From positions 124,001 to 188,000 of the forward strand of contig JAFGCI010000002.1 of assembly GCA_016932735.1 (NCBI GenBank): 64,000 nucleotides of DNA. The letters are read 5' to 3'. Source of the DNA: Candidatus Aenigmatarchaeota archaeon. Lineage in GTDB: Archaea > Aenigmatarchaeota > Aenigmatarchaeia > QMZP01 > QMZT01. Under the pieces are notes generated by a model. That model saw only the letters and a program-made list of their open reading frames with translations. It was not told the DNA's origin and did no database searches. Positions within the stretch are counted from its first letter, which is position 1, and each line of letters opens with the position of its first letter. Below are positions 12,045 through 19,876 of the stretch, in pieces. The translations under genes and the position numbers were made by a program.

Positions 12045-12136
12045 CGAGTATCACCTCAAAAATTGTATCTATATTCTACAAATATAAGTTTGTTATAATT
12101 GGTGTGATGCTTAAAAAGCATTAGGTAATAAAGTTC

Positions 12137-12769
12137 TTATTCACTAAGCATCTTATCCAATTCTCTTTTTGCGTTTTTTATTATTGGCTCGCCATGTCCT
12201 GGAAGAAGAATATCAAAATCAAGTTCCATTATTCTGTTTATTGATTCTTCCAGATGCTCTTCGTTTCCGCCCGGCCTGTCCGTCCTTCCGACTCCATCAG
12301 AGAATATCGTGTCGCCGCTGAACAGTATCTTTTTCTTTTCATCAAGAAGGCATATGGAACCGGGCGTATGCCCGGGAGTGTGGAACACCTTAAGCCCTGA
12401 AATAATATCCCCCTCTTTAAGCTTCTGGGATATTTTCTTAGGCCTTGCCTTTCCGTCAAAGAATCCTGCATTGACCATCTTCTCATCAGCCTTCTCGACT
12501 GCGTCGGCATCTGCTTCATGGATAGCTATTTTTGCTTTCGGGAAGTAGCCGTCACCTCCCGTATGGTCGAAGTGGCAATGTGTATTGACAACGAGCTCTA
12601 TATCGTTCATGCCTATTTTCAGCTGTTTCAGAATGTCCATCAGCCGGACAAAATTAAAACCTGTTCCCGTATCAATAACGGTTTTTCCAAATAAATATAT
12701 ATTAGAGTCCAGACCGGATAGGTGTATCATCTTTACACCCCCGATTTCGCGAAGAGTTTCACCTGCCAT
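12137..12769 (-). CDS. Metallo-beta-lactamase-fold hydrolase (glyoxalase II-like)
   Basis: The 210 residues carry the full metal-binding set of the fold: THCHFDHTGG, the histidine of HTPGHTPGS, the aspartate of FSGDTIFSDG, and a final LLPGHG. This is the arrangement of glyoxalase II and persulfide-dioxygenase-like hydrolases, which cleave thioesters or related substrates with two metal ions. No extra domain is present. It is divergent from the hydrogenase operon that starts at 12850 and may share its promoter region. The substrate is unknown. Confidence 0.88.
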   Translation of the reverse strand: MAGETLREIGGVKMIHLSGLDSNIYLFGKTVIDTGTGFNFVRLMDILKQLKIGMNDIELVVNTHCHFDHTGGDGYFPKAKIAIHEADADAVEKADEKMVNAGFFDGKARPKKISQKLKEGDIISGLKVFHTPGHTPGSICLLDEKKKILFSGDTIFSDGVGRTDRPGGNEEHLEESINRIMELDFDILLPGHGEPIIKNAKRELDKMLSE

Positions 12770-12820
12770 ATTTTATAGTGGTCTGCAAAAGAATAAATAT
12801 TCCTATTACACGGGAAAATC

Positions 12821-12828
12821 TTATAATT
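12821..12828 (+). promoter_or_regulatory. TATA-like box of the hydrogenase operon
   Basis: TTATAATT lies 22-29 bases upstream of the ATG at 12850. This is the spacing expected for leaderless archaeal transcription beginning at the start codon, and it supports ATG 12850 over the upstream in-frame ATG at 12778. Confidence 0.4.
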
Positions 12829-12849
12829 GGCAATCAATATATTATAACC

Positions 12850-13995
12850 ATGAATAATTTTTGTATACCTTTCGGACCCCAGCATCCGGGACTTGTTGAA
12901 CCTATACATGTGAAGCTTGAAGTGGAAGGCGAGAATGTCGTCGGCTACGACATCAAATTCGGATACAGCCACAGAGGCATTGAGAAGGCCTTGGAGAACA
13001 GGCATTGGATAAAAGGCATTTTCCTTGCGGAGAGAGTGTGCGGAATATGCAGCCACTGCCATACGCTTGCAATAACGCAGGGTATAGAAACCCTTGCCGA
13101 AATAAAACCGACAGAGAGGTCAGAATACATAAGGGTCGTGATGGCGGAACTGGAGAGGCTGCACTCACATATGCTTACTCTTGGTGTTTGTTTTTATGAA
13201 ATCGGATTCCAGACTGTCTTTCAGTATATGTTCAGGGACAGGGAAATTCCAATGGAGCTTCTGGAACTGATATCAGGAAACCGCGTCAACTATGGCATGA
13301 ACATACCGGGAGGCGTTAGGAGAGACATAGAGCCGCACAAATCGAAAGCTATACTCCAGAAACTGAGCAAGCTGGAAAGCAGGTTTGATTATTATATTAA
13401 ATTGCTGGAAAAGGATACGCTGGTTAAGAAAAGGACGCAGAATGTCGGCATCCTCAGTAAGAAGGATGCGATACATCTGGGAGCTACCGGCCCTGTCAGG
13501 AGGGCGAGCGGAATCAGCACGGACTTCAGAAAAACCGGCTACGGCGCATACGGAAACCTGAGTTTCTATGCAGTCATTGAAAAGGGCTGCGATGTCCATT
13601 CAAGGCTGATGGTCAGGACAAAGGAATGCATAGCGTCAATAAGATTAATCAGAGAAGCTCTTAGGAATATGCCCGATGGTGAGATAAACAGAAAAATGCC
13701 CCCTATGATGAATATAGAGAAAGGCAGGGAAACGTTATCAAGAGTCGAGGCACAGAGAGGGGAGCTCATTTACTATCTCAGGTCAGATGGCATGATGCCT
13801 TACAGGATAAAGATAAAGACGCCAACTTATGCAAACTATCTGCCGCTTGGCGAAATGCTCAAAGGTTCTGTCATTTCTGACGTTCCGATAACAGTTGCCT
13901 CACTAGATCCCTGTATCACATGTGCGGACAGGGTAACCGTTGTGAAGGACGGTAAGGAAAGCATTGTAAGTAAAGATGACCTTAAGAAGATGTGA
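12850..13995 (+). CDS. [NiFe] hydrogenase group 4 (Ech/Mbh/Hyc-like) large subunit
   Basis: This is the catalytic subunit of a membrane-bound, energy-converting hydrogenase related to the NuoD subunit of complex I. The nickel ligands are intact: RVCGICSHC gives C64 and C67, and DPCITCADR gives C355 and C358. I chose ATG 12850 because family similarity begins at once (PFGPQHPG) and a TATA box sits at leaderless distance; an in-frame ATG 24 codons upstream has no support. After R361 the protein has a 20-residue hydrophilic tail, in the place where HycE-type precursors are cleaved by HycI; a maturation protease gene is encoded at 15759. The membrane subunit and a ferredoxin subunit follow in the operon. 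No small subunit is encoded nearby. Confidence 0.93.
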   Translation: MNNFCIPFGPQHPGLVEPIHVKLEVEGENVVGYDIKFGYSHRGIEKALENRHWIKGIFLAERVCGICSHCHTLAITQGIETLAEIKPTERSEYIRVVMAELERLHSHMLTLGVCFYEIGFQTVFQYMFRDREIPMELLELISGNRVNYGMNIPGGVRRDIEPHKSKAILQKLSKLESRFDYYIKLLEKDTLVKKRTQNVGILSKKDAIHLGATGPVRRASGISTDFRKTGYGAYGNLSFYAVIEKGCDVHSRLMVRTKECIASIRLIREALRNMPDGEINRKMPPMMNIEKGRETLSRVEAQRGELIYYLRSDGMMPYRIKIKTPTYANYLPLGEMLKGSVISDVPITVASLDPCITCADRVTVVKDGKESIVSKDDLKKM

Positions 13996-13999
13996 TTTT

Positions 14000-14878
14000 A
14001 TGCTGCCCGAAATATTTTCTGTTCTGATTTTTCCCGGCCTTCTGTCAGCAATAATTATTGGCTTGCTGTACGAAGGCATCGGCAGAAAGATAACTGCGAG
14101 GATGCAGCACAGAAGAGGACCTCCCATATACCAGCCCTTCTTTGACTGGATAAAAACCATGACCAAAGAAAACATCACGCCAAAAGCCGGAAATTCCTTC
14201 CTCATGACTTTGTGTCCGATAGTCTCTTTTGCAGCAGCCGTTTCAGCTATTATTTTTGTTCCCGTGACAGGATTTTCAATAGGTTTTGAAGGCAATGTAT
14301 TCGTCTTCCTTTATTTCCTCCTTATATCTGTGGTTTTTCTTGCAGTCGCGGGATTCGCAACCGGAAGCCCTTTCGGTGTTATCGGTTCCATGAGAGAGGT
14401 AATGCAGATAATTGCATATGAGCTGCCTTTCATAATTTCGGTGATAACATTGGGCTTCATCTCTGGATTCCAGATTGTGGCTTTCTCCGCTTTTTATCTG
14501 CCTTTCACCGTTTTTGGTTTCATGCTGGGAATATTGGGAAAGCTCGGCCTTCCTCCATTCCACATACCTGAAGCGGAGCAGGAGATTGTCGAAGGCCCCA
14601 TGACAGAGTACACTGGACCGAGGCTTGGCATGTTTCAGCTTTCTCATGCAGCGCTGGTTTGGGTCCTGATTTCGTCTGCGGTTGTCATGATTTTCGGCGG
14701 CGGAAATATAATCGAGTTTTTCATAAAATCGCTTCTGATACTTATAGTACTGATGTTCATTAAGAACGTGTTTTCAAGGGCAAAGATAAATCAGGCCTTC
14801 AAGTTCTACTGGCTTGTTGTCATGCCTCTTGTACTGATTGACTTAGTCAGGGTATTGACAGGTTTCATGGTGGGTTAA
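14000..14878 (+). CDS. Hydrogenase membrane subunit (EchB/MbhM/HycD, NuoH-like)
   Basis: The 292-residue polytopic protein resembles complex I subunit NuoH and its hydrogenase homologues, which connect the hydrogenase arm to the membrane and help form the ion path. Visible family features are an amphipathic GRKITARMQHRRGPP segment after the first membrane helix, and the conserved loop LPPFHIPEAEQEIVEGPMTE with its acidic residues. About eight hydrophobic helices can be counted. The true start is ATG 14000, four bases after the large-subunit stop, not the upstream in-frame ATG at 13976 inside that gene. Its stop codon shares a base with the next ATG, so translation is probably coupled. Confidence 0.9.
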   Translation: MLPEIFSVLIFPGLLSAIIIGLLYEGIGRKITARMQHRRGPPIYQPFFDWIKTMTKENITPKAGNSFLMTLCPIVSFAAAVSAIIFVPVTGFSIGFEGNVFVFLYFLLISVVFLAVAGFATGSPFGVIGSMREVMQIIAYELPFIISVITLGFISGFQIVAFSAFYLPFTVFGFMLGILGKLGLPPFHIPEAEQEIVEGPMTEYTGPRLGMFQLSHAALVWVLISSAVVMIFGGGNIIEFFIKSLLILIVLMFIKNVFSRAKINQAFKFYWLVVMPLVLIDLVRVLTGFMVG

Positions 14879-15237
14879 TGGGTGTAAAATCTGAAGTGAT
14901 TCACAGGCTGTTTTCAAAGCCTGTAACTACTAAATATCCTGCTGTCAAGGCAGACCTGCAGGAAGGCCTCAGGGGAAAGGTAGAATGGCACAAGAAGTCC
15001 TGCATCTGGTGCAGGATGTGTGAAATCAATTGTCCCGCCAATGCAATAAAGATTGACAAGGAGAACAGGGTCTGGTCGATTGATTCCGGAAAATGCATCT
15101 TCTGCGGACGATGTGAAGAAGTCTGCCCGACAAAACCCAAATCAGTTACGCTAAGCAAAAAAGTCGAGACTGGGACAACTGACAGGGAAAGCCTCAAAGA
15201 TGTTTATCATGGTGAAAATGATCAGGATGCCAAATAA
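14878..15237 (+). CDS. Hydrogenase ferredoxin-like subunit with two [4Fe-4S] clusters (EchF/MbhN/NuoI-like)
   Basis: In 119 residues there are two ferredoxin motifs: C42-x2-C45-x2-C48-x3-C52 followed by P, and C73-x2-C76-x2-C79-x3-C83 followed by P. This matches the electron-transfer subunit that links ferredoxin to the [NiFe] centre in group 4 hydrogenases and to complex I as NuoI. The ATG overlaps the stop of the membrane subunit gene by one base. Only large subunit, NuoH-like and NuoI-like genes are here. The small (NuoB-like) and NuoC-like subunits and any antiporter-like subunits must be elsewhere or absent. Confidence 0.9.
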   Translation: MGVKSEVIHRLFSKPVTTKYPAVKADLQEGLRGKVEWHKKSCIWCRMCEINCPANAIKIDKENRVWSIDSGKCIFCGRCEEVCPTKPKSVTLSKKVETGTTDRESLKDVYHGENDQDAK

Positions 15238-15793
15238 AGAATTATCTGGAAAAATAAGAGAATTTACAGAGGAAATTATTGAGGACTTGAAATGGGGGCA
15301 CATTGAATTATCATTAGAATCACTAAGAATTAATGCTGGTAAAATCACCAAAGAGGCCGGTATTTATTGCATGATTGATATTGATACAGAAAGCGTACTG
15401 CGCATTGGAAAGGCTACTAATAAGAATGGGATTCATGGCAGATGGATCGACTATAAAAATAGTCATATACATGCAATAAAGAGGGATCTTCCACAAAAAG
15501 ACAAAGGAAGGGGATTGTATGAATCATTTTTTCGAGTAGTTAAAGACAGAAAAGTTTATCTTCTATGGGCCGCGACTCGCAAAGATTTGGCTGTTCCAAT
15601 TGAAGAGCTATTAATAACTTTATTCGTCCCGGTATTTGAGGAATATAAAAGTGAATGGCGAAAAATAAAAAACAAGAAAGAGTTTAACCATAATACAGTT
15701 ATAGAAAGCTGTTTCGAGAAAAGGAGAAATGACCAGAAAACAATAGAATTGGACAGCGTTAAAATAAAATACAAGCTTCTTTTACTATCTTAG
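15200..15793 (+). CDS. GIY-YIG-like nuclease-family protein (tentative)
   Basis: The 197-residue frame contains AGIYCMID, then RIGKA, a downstream Arg (HGRW) and a glutamate in IEELLITLFVP. This order is reminiscent of GIY-YIG nucleases (GIY, YIG, catalytic R and E), but the match is weak. The first ATG lies inside the ferredoxin gene. In-frame ATGs at 15209, 15218 (after GGTGAAA) and 15227 are alternative starts, and the family match begins only around residue 50. The gene is visibly more AT-rich than its neighbours and lies between the hydrogenase genes and the maturation protease, overlapping the latter tail-to-tail by 35 bases. That suggests a late insertion. Confidence 0.55.
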   Translation: MFIMVKMIRMPNKELSGKIREFTEEIIEDLKWGHIELSLESLRINAGKITKEAGIYCMIDIDTESVLRIGKATNKNGIHGRWIDYKNSHIHAIKRDLPQKDKGRGLYESFFRVVKDRKVYLLWAATRKDLAVPIEELLITLFVPVFEEYKSEWRKIKNKKEFNHNTVIESCFEKRRNDQKTIELDSVKIKYKLLLLS

Positions 15794-16205
15794 CCCCCAA
15801 AGAAACCGCCTGTGGAAGAGAAGAAATAACTTCCTCGCTGATTCTCCCGTCAAATTCCGTGTTCTTAATCTGAATTCCTATCAAAAATACGCCTTTCATA
15901 TTCAGAGCCTTGAAGAATATGCTCAGTGGAGTGTTATGTGTTGACATGGAAAAGTCCAATATGTCTTCATTTTTTATGACCTTTACGTCTCCCGGACTTC
16001 CACTGAAACTCGCCGCATCAAAAATCATCAGGATGTCCGGTCCGAACTTATCGATCTTTCCTATGTAGTTTTCCGGAACGTTTGTATTTATCAGAAGGGT
16101 CTTATGCTCTTCGCTAATCTGCTTTTCAAACTCTTCCGCTGCAAGAAGGCCTATTCCGTCATCGGACTTCATTTCGTTTCCTATCCCGAGAACCGCGACT
16201 TTCAT
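15759..16205 (-). CDS. Hydrogenase maturation protease (HycI/HyaD family)
   Basis: At 148 residues it is the normal size for the endopeptidase that trims the C-terminal tail of the hydrogenase large subunit once nickel is inserted. The family landmarks are present: GIGNEMKSDDGIG at the N-terminus, an Asp in MIFDAASFSG, a His in STHNTPLS, and IGIQIKN. Its substrate is very probably the large subunit encoded at 12850, which has a matching tail after DPCITCADR. It is on the opposite strand from the structural genes, so it has its own promoter. Confidence 0.9.
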   Translation of the reverse strand: MKVAVLGIGNEMKSDDGIGLLAAEEFEKQISEEHKTLLINTNVPENYIGKIDKFGPDILMIFDAASFSGSPGDVKVIKNEDILDFSMSTHNTPLSIFFKALNMKGVFLIGIQIKNTEFDGRISEEVISSLPQAVSLGAKIVKEACILF

Positions 16206-16285
16206 ACTGCTTATTTCAATTCGCTCAATAAAAGTATGGCTCTTCTGCGGACAATACTTAAAAACATTAGAACTATATCAATCTT

Positions 16286-16636
16286 ATGTCAGACGAAGTG
16301 ACCGGTTCGGGGGGATTCCAGTCTCAGAGGCGCCTTCCATATACAGACAAAAGGATCGATGAGCTGACCCAGGACGATATAAAGGTCAGAGTCGCAGGAG
16401 CTGTTATTGAGAAGAGCGGCGATGTTCTGATAATCGACGACGGTACCGGACAGGTCAAGATAATGACTGAAAGCCCCGGGGAATTTGATATAAATAATAT
16501 CATCAGGGTTTTTGGAAGAGTAATCCCCGTAGAGGGCGGCATTGAAATATCGGGAGAAATACTGCAGGATATGTCAGATGTCAATATGGATCTTTACAAA
16601 AAGGCTCATGATATAGAAAAGGCCTTAGGCGTCTGA
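16286..16636 (+). CDS. Small OB-fold nucleic acid-binding protein (RPA-like)
   Basis: The 116 residues show an OB-fold pattern: DIKVRVAGAVIEKSGDVLIIDDGTGQVKIM and NIIRVFGRVIPVEGGIEISGEIL. This matches the DDGTG turn and strand order of archaeal RPA-type single-stranded DNA-binding domains. The first 20 residues are polar and probably disordered. TTAAAAA-type sequence about 28 bases upstream suggests a leaderless transcript. PCNA follows 92 bases downstream, which supports a role in replication or repair. It might be a small RPA subunit or a stand-alone OB protein. Confidence 0.72.
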   Translation: MSDEVTGSGGFQSQRRLPYTDKRIDELTQDDIKVRVAGAVIEKSGDVLIIDDGTGQVKIMTESPGEFDINNIIRVFGRVIPVEGGIEISGEILQDMSDVNMDLYKKAHDIEKALGV

Positions 16637-16637
16637 T

Positions 16638-16681
16638 TGTAGTGAAGGACATAACAAATTAGAATCTGGACGTTCACTATA
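16638..16681 (+). promoter_or_regulatory. Dyad element upstream of pcna, copy 1 of a two-copy motif
   Basis: Arms TGTAGTGAA (16638-16646) and TTCACTATA (16673-16681) can form a nine-pair stem with one G-U. The 14 bases before the right arm read TTAGAATCTGGACG. The same arms and core occur upstream of argS at 61779-61821 in the same orientation relative to the gene. From the core through TTCACTATAT and the next bases, 24 of 27 positions agree. The right arm runs into a TATAT suited to be a TATA box for pcna, whose GGAGTGAT ribosome binding site follows. Confidence 0.55.
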
Positions 16682-16728
16682 TCTCAACGGCTAATTGCCG
16701 GTGATTATAAAAGGAAAGGAGTGATTGT

Positions 16729-17472
16729 ATGTTCAAGATAACGATGGGAGATGCAGATTTGCTGAAAAATTCGATACAGATAGTGGCTGACATAGTCGAT
16801 GAGGGTGTTTTCAAGTTTGATTCAAACGGAATGAGTCTGCTTTCCCCGGACAGGACTATGGTCGCTGTAATAGATTTCAAGATACTTGCAACGGCTTTTG
16901 AAAAATATTCTGTTGAAAAGCCGGAATCTCTGGGAGTCAGCTTAACGCAGTTGGTTTCAATAATAAAGAAGGCCAAAAGCGGGAGCAAAATAACATTGAA
17001 ATCGGATGATAAGAACAAGCTGGAAATCACTCTTGAAGACGGAGGAAAAAGAAGGTTTGAGCTTCCAATCCTCGACATATCAACGGAGAAGCCTCCTATA
17101 GACCAGCTCGAATTCAAGACAAAGGCTCATTTATTGTCCGGTGTTCTGGAAGACAGCGTCAGCGATGCTGATATTGTAGATGACTCGATAGTCTTTGAGA
17201 CAGAGCCCGGAAAGTTCAGGGCATGGTCAAAAGGCGATACGATATCTTCCGATATGGAAATAAAAGAAGGTGAAGATGGCCTGATGAAGCTCGAGACCAC
17301 CGAAAAGTCCAAGGCAAGATATCCGCTCGAGTATCTGAAGAAGATGATAAAGGCTTCAAAACTCGCGGACAACTGCATACTTGAATTGTCGAACGATTAT
17401 CCAATGAGGCTGAGCTACAAAATAATAGACAAAATGAGCATGAGTTTTGTCCTTGCGCCAAGGGTCGAATAA
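16729..17472 (+). CDS. pcn: DNA polymerase sliding clamp PCNA
   Basis: The 247-residue protein has the length and two-domain pattern of PCNA. Recognisable parts are the N-terminal start FKITMGDADLLKNSIQIVADIV, LLSPDRTMVAVIDF, the acidic LEDGGKRRFELPILD interdomain region, and the C-terminal LSNDYPMRLSYKI and VLAPRVE. It forms a trimeric ring that tethers polymerase, ligase and FEN1. The FEN1 encoded at 40852 ends in a fitting PIP box. A strong GGAGTGAT ribosome binding site lies a few bases before the ATG. A shared dyad element sits just upstream. Confidence 0.96.
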   Translation: MFKITMGDADLLKNSIQIVADIVDEGVFKFDSNGMSLLSPDRTMVAVIDFKILATAFEKYSVEKPESLGVSLTQLVSIIKKAKSGSKITLKSDDKNKLEITLEDGGKRRFELPILDISTEKPPIDQLEFKTKAHLLSGVLEDSVSDADIVDDSIVFETEPGKFRAWSKGDTISSDMEIKEGEDGLMKLETTEKSKARYPLEYLKKMIKASKLADNCILELSNDYPMRLSYKIIDKMSMSFVLAPRVE

Positions 17473-17475
17473 ACC

Positions 17476-18621
17476 CTACTTCAATTTTAAGAGCTTTTCT
17501 GCGTGGACTGTTAACTCGTTGAACAACTTTTCTATTTTCTTCGAGTTGTTTCCATCCGAATTTTCCATTATCCAGAGCTTTCCATGGTTGTGCTTTTTTA
17601 TCTGGTCCTTTATTTTCTGCTTCTTTTCTTTTGAAGTATATTGACTGGACAGCCTTCTTTTTATCTGTTCATCAGAGAGTTTTCTTTTCTTCATTCTTTC
17701 TTTCTGGATTTTCTTGTTTGCCGTAACAAGAATGGTATTATTGTTGCACAGATATATCATTTCCGATTCCGCCAATAAAGCCGCATTAAACAATATTATT
17801 CCTTTCTTTCCATGCAATTCTTTTTTCAAACGGACGAGCATTGGCTTCTTCATTATGGAGTTCAGTTTTTTTAGTTTTTCTTTATCTGAAAAGACTATTT
17901 CCCCCAGAGCCTTTCTGCTTATGAAGCCGTTCTTCAGTTTTACCTTTGAACCGAAATTCTCTATTATCTCTTTCCGGACGCTTTCGTATGAAGGGTCTTT
18001 CAGTTCTTCAAGAATCTGGTGACCTATATGGTCAAGTTCAATGTGATGAACAGGTATCCCTCTCTTTGTGCCAATCTCTCTCAGTTTTTCGCAAACAAAG
18101 GTTTTTCCTGTTCCCATCTCTCCTGTCACGCCAATAATAAACTGATTAGAAGTTCTGGCTTCCATGAACTGCTTGACGTGAAGGGGCACGAATTCATTTA
18201 TCAGTCCCTGCTCTTTCTGGAGCGATTTAACTGTACTTGAACTGATATGTGCAAGTTCTTTCTTCGCAGGAATAATGAATGTTTCAATTCCAAGCTTCTG
18301 GCTCTCTCCAAGACTGTGTAACAATACCTCATAATCAAAATCTGTGTTGTTTCTTATGCCTTTTATAATAACGGGAATTTTATTTTCATATGCAAAATCA
18401 ACCAGAAGTCCTGTAAATGAAATGACTCTGACGTTTTTCAGGTTTGACAGGGCCCTTTTTGCCATTTCGGTCCTTTCTTCAAGAGTGAACATGTAATCCT
18501 TGTCGGGATTCTGTCCAATTCCCACAACAACCTCATCAAATATCTTTGAAGCTCTCCTGACTATATCTATATGCCCGTATGTAATAGGGTCTCCTGAAAA
18601 GGCATATATTGCTTTTTTCAT
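17476..18621 (-). CDS. Bifunctional CoaD-CoaE fusion (CoA synthase-like)
   Basis: Residues 1 to about 155 form a bacterial-type phosphopantetheine adenylyltransferase: SGDPITYGH (nucleotidyltransferase T/HxGH), VIIKGIRNNTDFDYE, and HISSSTVKSL. Residues about 160-381 form a dephospho-CoA kinase-like P-loop domain starting with GVTGEMGTGKT, followed by LDHIGHQIL and ILFNAALLAESEM. Together they would carry out the last two steps of coenzyme A synthesis. Archaea usually use a separate, unrelated-looking CoaD and a GTP-dependent kinase, whereas animals have the same domain order in CoA synthase. The kinase half is diverged, so its activity is less certain. It converges with pcna with only three bases between stops. 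Confidence 0.87.
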   Translation of the reverse strand: MKKAIYAFSGDPITYGHIDIVRRASKIFDEVVVGIGQNPDKDYMFTLEERTEMAKRALSNLKNVRVISFTGLLVDFAYENKIPVIIKGIRNNTDFDYEVLLHSLGESQKLGIETFIIPAKKELAHISSSTVKSLQKEQGLINEFVPLHVKQFMEARTSNQFIIGVTGEMGTGKTFVCEKLREIGTKRGIPVHHIELDHIGHQILEELKDPSYESVRKEIIENFGSKVKLKNGFISRKALGEIVFSDKEKLKKLNSIMKKPMLVRLKKELHGKKGIILFNAALLAESEMIYLCNNNTILVTANKKIQKERMKKRKLSDEQIKRRLSSQYTSKEKKQKIKDQIKKHNHGKLWIMENSDGNNSKKIEKLFNELTVHAEKLLKLK

Positions 18622-18670
18622 ATGTCTCTCTTATTATGAGAAGGGTTAAATATATTCCTGTTTCAATTAT

Positions 18671-18736
18671 ATTGAAAGGCGTAAATGATGCCTTTCAATG
18701 TATTTCCTGACATTTTCAAATATAATTTGTCAGGAA
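18671..18736 (+). promoter_or_regulatory. Two tandem perfect hairpins in the uppP leader
   Basis: Hairpin 1 has ten-base arms ATTGAAAGGC (18671-18680) and GCCTTTCAAT (18690-18699) with a nine-base loop. Hairpin 2 has nine-base arms TTCCTGACA (18704-18712) and TGTCAGGAA (18728-18736) with a fifteen-base loop. Both are perfect. They lie downstream of a TATA-like TTAAATATATT (from 18647) and upstream of GTG 18760, so they would fold in the mRNA leader or serve as operators. Confidence 0.55.
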
Positions 18737-18759
18737 CATATAACAAAGAGCGTGATTAC

Positions 18760-19554
18760 GTGCTGGATTCTTTGATTTTCGGTGTTTTACAGGGAATATT
18801 CGAATGGCTTCCAATATCCAGCCAGGGCAACCTTGTCCTTGTCATGGTCGGTTTAATGGGAATGGATCCGGGAAATGCTCTCAATTTTGCTATTTTCCTT
18901 CATACAGGGACTCTTCTTTCTGTAATAGTCTATTTCAGGGAAGATGTTATCAGGATTCTGAAAAGTCTCAGAACTTACAAACGTGGTTATTCTGACGAGA
19001 ATAACAGCCTTCTCACATTTCTTATAATATCAACTATCATAACGGGGGCTCTTGGATTTATCCTTTACAAATCTATCCAGACTGTTGCTTTTACTGGTGA
19101 AGCTTTCCTTGGTTTGGTTGGATTAGCCCTGATTATTACAGGAATACTTCAGAAGATTTCAGAGAAAGGCAAAGTGAAATTCACAAAGCCCAATTTCAAA
19201 GATTCTGTCCTTATGGGCATCCTGCAAGGTCTTGCTATAGTTCCCGGAATATCGCGTTCAGGAATAACAGTTTCAGCATTTCTCTTAAGAAAATATGAAC
19301 CAAAGGAAGCTCTTCGCTTGTCATTCTTAATGAGCATTCCAGCCGTTCTTGGAGCTGAAATCGGATTGGCCCTTATGGGCTCACTGCCGGAAATATCGAT
19401 TAGTGAAGCTTTAACTGGTGTGCTAACATCTTTCATTGTTGGACTAATAGCAATTCATCTTCTGATTAAATTAACAGGAAAAATTAAGTTCTGGTTATTC
19501 TGTATATTAATCGGTATTCTGGCTCTGGTCCCCTTTCTTGGATTTCTTTTCTGA
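18760..19554 (+). CDS. uppP: Undecaprenyl-diphosphatase-like membrane phosphatase (UppP/BacA family)
   Basis: The family recycles polyprenyl diphosphate carriers used for glycan export. The motif LQGIFEWLPISSQGNL is the BacA signature, but with Asn where bacterial enzymes usually have His (SSxGH). The second motif VPGISRSGIT is intact, and about eight membrane helices follow. An upstream in-frame ATG at 18685 would add 25 polar residues. I prefer GTG 18760: similarity begins there, the resulting 264 residues match the family, a GTGATT sequence lies just upstream, and the 18685 ATG lies inside the loop of a perfect hairpin. In archaea the likely substrate is a dolichyl-type lipid. Confidence 0.86.
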   Translation: MLDSLIFGVLQGIFEWLPISSQGNLVLVMVGLMGMDPGNALNFAIFLHTGTLLSVIVYFREDVIRILKSLRTYKRGYSDENNSLLTFLIISTIITGALGFILYKSIQTVAFTGEAFLGLVGLALIITGILQKISEKGKVKFTKPNFKDSVLMGILQGLAIVPGISRSGITVSAFLLRKYEPKEALRLSFLMSIPAVLGAEIGLALMGSLPEISISEALTGVLTSFIVGLIAIHLLIKLTGKIKFWLFCILIGILALVPFLGFLF

Positions 19555-19589
19555 ATCGCCGTTAGGTATTTTCTCAAGGACTATCTTAT

Positions 19590-19775
19590 TGGTCATCCCG
19601 TAAGGGTATTTGCTTATTATTTTTGAATTTTCCAGTCCCAGTATTTTTATTTGAAGCGGTCTCTTGAAGCATTCTGGGCATTTATTCTAGAAGCAGCCAT
19701 CAATAAATACTGCAATTTTTTTTGCTATATATTTGTTTCTAAGTAAATTCTTTTCCAGTATCCAGGGATAAGATT
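19590..19775 (-). pseudogene. Decayed Vsr-like (very short patch repair) endonuclease remnant
   Basis: The 322-bp gap between uppP and the next gene has no intact gene. On the minus strand one frame reads KKIAVFIDGCF, a TAG stop (19687-19689), then NKCPECFKRP. In Vsr-family nucleases this is the continuous motif FxDGCFWHxCP-C-P, with Trp exactly where the stop lies. Shifting frame just after gives KYWDWKIQK, which resembles the following family motif YW-KI, and LIPGYW upstream resembles the preceding LPG-P motif. Stops and at least two frame changes make this a remnant. Its exact limits are uncertain. Confidence 0.5.
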
Positions 19776-19876
19776 AGAATTTTATGTCAATAAAATTCCA
19801 ATAGTACACGAATAATTTTCGGTTTTTCCCTTAACAAACCGGAAATGAATTAATATCGAAAGGTTAATTCTATACA

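Noticed and set aside
12107..12121. Six-base hairpin ATGCTT-AAA-AAGCAT upstream of the FKBP gene
   Set aside because: It has no U-tract and lies in an AT-rich promoter region where such repeats arise easily.
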